From NCBI GenBank assembly GCA_045594065.1, contig JAZNXU010000049.1:1-23960 (forward strand): a DNA stretch of 23,960 bases, in the 5' to 3' direction. Under the pieces are notes generated by a model. The model was not told the DNA's origin and ran no database searches. It saw nothing but the letters and a program-made list of their open reading frames with translations. This DNA comes from SIG565 sp045594065. Its GTDB lineage: Bacteria > Bacillota > Clostridia > Oscillospirales > Acutalibacteraceae. Below, one piece after another: positions 21,909 to 23,960 of this stretch. The translations under genes were made by a program, and so were the position numbers. Positions within the stretch are counted from its first letter, which is position 1. Each line of letters starts with the position of its first letter.

Positions 21909-22544
21909 ATGAAAAAGACTGAAATTGCTTCGGCTGCAGTAGAGGAACTGAAAAAGCTATACCCAGAGGCTAAGTGCTCTCTGAATGCTGAAACACCCTT
22001 TCAACTGCTCATTGCCACGCGCCTTTCTGCCCAATGCACCGATGCGCGGGTAAATATTGTAACCCCCGCACTTTTTTCGGAATACGGCACAGCCGAAAAA
22101 ATGGCTGTTGCCCCGCTCGAGCGCATTGAACACCATATTAAAAGCTGTGGACTTTATAAAACCAAGGCAAAGGACCTTATAGGAATTGCCAAAGGCATTG
22201 TTAACAATTTCGGCGGAATAGTCCCCAACACTATCGAAGAGCTGACAACGCTCCCAGGTGTTGGCAGAAAAACCGCAAATCTTATTTGCGGTGATGTTTA
22301 CGGCAAGCCCGCCGTTGTTACAGATACGCATTTTATCCGAATTATGGGGCGTTTAGGTCTTACCGAGGGCACCGAGCCTAAAAGTGTGGAAATGCAGGCA
22401 AAAAAGCTGTTGCCGCCCGAAGAATCTAACGATTTTTGCCACCGAATTGTGCTTTTCGGCAGAGATATTTGCTCAGCGCGAAACCCAAAATGTGACAGCT
22501 GTCCCCTCGCCACTTTTTGCAAGAAAAAAGGTGTTAAAAAATGA
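21909..22544 (+). CDS. nth: Endonuclease III
   Basis: A 211-residue DNA glycosylase/AP lyase that removes oxidised pyrimidines in base excision repair. The helix-hairpin-helix LPGVGRKTAN holds catalytic Lys121, and VTDTH the catalytic Asp139, matching E. coli Lys120 and Asp138. The C-terminal iron-sulphur loop is complete: Cys188, Cys195, Cys198, Cys204, spaced C-x6-C-x2-C-x5-C, so a 4Fe-4S cluster is expected. Length matches E. coli Nth (211). It starts one base after the EIIC-like stop and overlaps the next gene by four bases (ATGA), without a clear ribosome site of its own, so translation is probably coupled. Confidence 0.95.
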   Translation: MKKTEIASAAVEELKKLYPEAKCSLNAETPFQLLIATRLSAQCTDARVNIVTPALFSEYGTAEKMAVAPLERIEHHIKSCGLYKTKAKDLIGIAKGIVNNFGGIVPNTIEELTTLPGVGRKTANLICGDVYGKPAVVTDTHFIRIMGRLGLTEGTEPKSVEMQAKKLLPPEESNDFCHRIVLFGRDICSARNPKCDSCPLATFCKKKGVKK

Positions 22545-23383
22545 TACAAAAACGAATTGCCGCCATACACGATATTTCGGGTATCGGCAAATGCTCGCTC
22601 ACCGTTGCTCTGCCAATATGCTCGGCGGCGGGGCTTGAAACCGCGGTTATTCCCACCGCAGTGCTTTCAAATCATACAGGTTTTTGCTTTGATGATTATA
22701 CATTTTGCGATTTAACTAATCAGATTTTGCCTATAGCCGAACAATGGAAGAAGAACAACTTTCATTTCGATGCTTTTTATACAGGCTATTTGGGCTCTAT
22801 AAAGCAAACCGACCTAGTGAATAAAGCCATAGAGCTTTTAAAGGATGATGACACTGTAGTTATTACCGACCCCGCTATGGCAGATAACGGCAAGCTATAT
22901 TCGGGTATTCCCGAAGATTTCCCTAAAGCAATGCTAAAGCTTTGCGAAAATGCCGATATAATTATACCCAATATTACCGAGGCGTGTATGCTGCTCGGCG
23001 TAGAATACCGCCCCGCGCCCTACACCGAGGATTTTATTGAGGTACTGCTTATGGGGCTTTACTCAAAATGCAACGCCAAGGTAGTGCTGACAGGCGTTAC
23101 CTTTGACGAGCGAAAGGTTGGCGCCGCCGCGTACGACGGCGAGGAAATAACCTATACTTTCTCCGATAAGGTAGACTCGTTTTTCCACGGCACGGGAGAT
23201 GTTTTCGCTTCCTGCTTTGTGGCAGCTTTTATGAACGACCGCTCGCTTAAAGCGGCAACCCAATTAGCTGTTAACTTCACATATGCCTGCATTAAAGAAA
23301 CCCTTAACGATGAGCACCGCCGCGAATACGGCGTTTGCTTTGAAAAGCAACTACCCACATTAATTAAGTATTTGGAGATTTAG
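22541..23383 (+). CDS. Pyridoxal/pyridoxamine kinase-like protein (PfkB superfamily)
   Basis: A 280-residue ribokinase-superfamily kinase, likely making pyridoxal 5-phosphate from B6 vitamers. IHDISGIGKCSLTVALPICSAAGLE near the N-terminus, the YTGYLGS segment (80-86), ITDPAMADNGKLY (108-120) and the anion-hole motif HGTGDVFAS (216-224; base Asp220) are typical of the PdxK/PdxY group. NITEACMLLG (144-153) is the usual second motif. It overlaps nth by four bases and precedes tcdA by one base. Substrate by family only; a ThiD-like hydroxymethylpyrimidine kinase is less likely because the PdxY-type DISGIG start is present. Confidence 0.87.
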   Translation: MIQKRIAAIHDISGIGKCSLTVALPICSAAGLETAVIPTAVLSNHTGFCFDDYTFCDLTNQILPIAEQWKKNNFHFDAFYTGYLGSIKQTDLVNKAIELLKDDDTVVITDPAMADNGKLYSGIPEDFPKAMLKLCENADIIIPNITEACMLLGVEYRPAPYTEDFIEVLLMGLYSKCNAKVVLTGVTFDERKVGAAAYDGEEITYTFSDKVDSFFHGTGDVFASCFVAAFMNDRSLKAATQLAVNFTYACIKETLNDEHRREYGVCFEKQLPTLIKYLEI

Positions 23384-23384
23384 T

Positions 23385-23960
23385 ATGAACGAGCGTTTTG
23401 TTCGCACCGCCGCAATGCTTGGCAGTGACGCTGTTGACCGACTCCTCACCGCTAAAATTGCACTCTTTGGTGTCGGCGGCGTTGGAGGCGCAGTGCTTGA
23501 AGCACTTTCTCGCGCGGGTGTTGGCAATATCGATATTTTCGATAACGATACCGTGAGTATCACCAACATAAACCGCCAAGTGATTGCGACCGAGTCGACC
23601 CTTAATATGAAAAAAACCGATGCGGCTGAAATGCGGGCAAAGGAAATCAACCCCGATATAAATATCGGCAAGTTTGAAGTTTTTTATCTGCCCGAAAATG
23701 CCGATAGCACTGATTTATCAGGCTATGATTATATTGTCGATGCAATCGACACCGTTTCGGCAAAAATTGAGCTTATAAGTCGGGCTAATACGCTGAATAT
23801 ACCGATTATCAGCATTATGGGAACAGGCAACAAACTTGACCCCACTCAAATACAGATAAGCGATATTTTCTCCACCCGCGAGTGCCCGCTATGCCGAGTT
23901 ATGAGGGCAGAGCTTAAAAAACGCGGAATAAAAAAACTTACCTGTGTATGGTCGCCCGAA
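23385..23960 (+). CDS. tcdA: tRNA threonylcarbamoyladenosine dehydratase, 3' end outside the window
   Basis: The first 192 residues of an E1-like ThiF/MoeB-family protein that cyclises t6A37 in tRNA to ct6A using ATP. The nucleotide loop FGVGGVGG (28-35), IDIFDNDTVSITNINRQ (the acidic and NxNRQ motifs), VDAIDTVSAK, and the family-specific stretch SDIFSTRECPLCRVMRAELKKRGI are present; the last distinguishes TcdA from ThiF and MoeB. GGAG lies seven to eight bases before the ATG, overlapping the end of the kinase gene. The frame stays open to the window end; the full-length protein would be about 230-270 residues. Confidence 0.9.
   Translation, partial: MNERFVRTAAMLGSDAVDRLLTAKIALFGVGGVGGAVLEALSRAGVGNIDIFDNDTVSITNINRQVIATESTLNMKKTDAAEMRAKEINPDINIGKFEVFYLPENADSTDLSGYDYIVDAIDTVSAKIELISRANTLNIPIISIMGTGNKLDPTQIQISDIFSTRECPLCRVMRAELKKRGIKKLTCVWSPE

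Overview
The window looks like a chromosome segment of a gut-type member of the Clostridia, most likely Oscillospiraceae/Ruminococcaceae. The reasons are strong GGAGG-type ribosome sites, B. subtilis-like promoters, the Bacillus-type SDR form of UxuB, a GAAC-N4-GTTC LexA box, and short palindromic intergenic repeats of a kind I associate with that family. Genus cannot be read from the sequence. No rRNA, tRNA, CRISPR array or insertion sequence was found.

Layout. (1) 1-216: gene-free repeat debris ending in a terminator-like hairpin. (2) 278-2703: an amidohydrolase (+) and a CPA2-type cation/proton antiporter (-). (3) 2912-12028: a hexuronide locus. The minus-strand operon uxuA-uxuB-eda-kdgK converts fructuronate to pyruvate plus glyceraldehyde-3-phosphate. 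It is preceded by an AraC regulator, which is divergent from a GPH-family sugar/cation symporter and then a GH2 glycosidase. Together these would import a hexuronide, release the uronic acid and degrade it; the uronate isomerase UxaC is not in the window. (4) 12411-13475: a YabE-like cell-wall protein (DUF348-G5-3D). (5) 13526-16594: an XRE repressor and an ImmA/IrrE metalloprotease, divergent from a zinc-ribbon protein, a sigma-region-4-like protein and a Y-family DNA polymerase. The region between holds two consensus promoters facing each other and four near-identical 16-bp palindromes; the polymerase also has its own promoter with a LexA box. (6) 16619-19641: a GH4 alpha-galactosidase (CHSV motif) with a TIM-barrel isomerase-like gene, divergent from a second AraC regulator. 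(7) 19658-23960: housekeeping genes: ruvX and a histidine phosphatase (-), then an orphan PTS EIIC-like membrane protein, nth, a pyridoxal-kinase-like gene and tcdA (cut by the window end).

The most interesting part is region 5. It reads as a compact DNA-damage switch: a repressor, a protease likely to inactivate it, symmetric operators inside the promoter spacers, and translesion polymerase output with a second LexA-type control point. The arrangement recalls IrrE/DdrO of Deinococcus and ImmA/ImmR of ICEBs1, but I do not know a description of this exact module. Its function is inferred from sequence and context.
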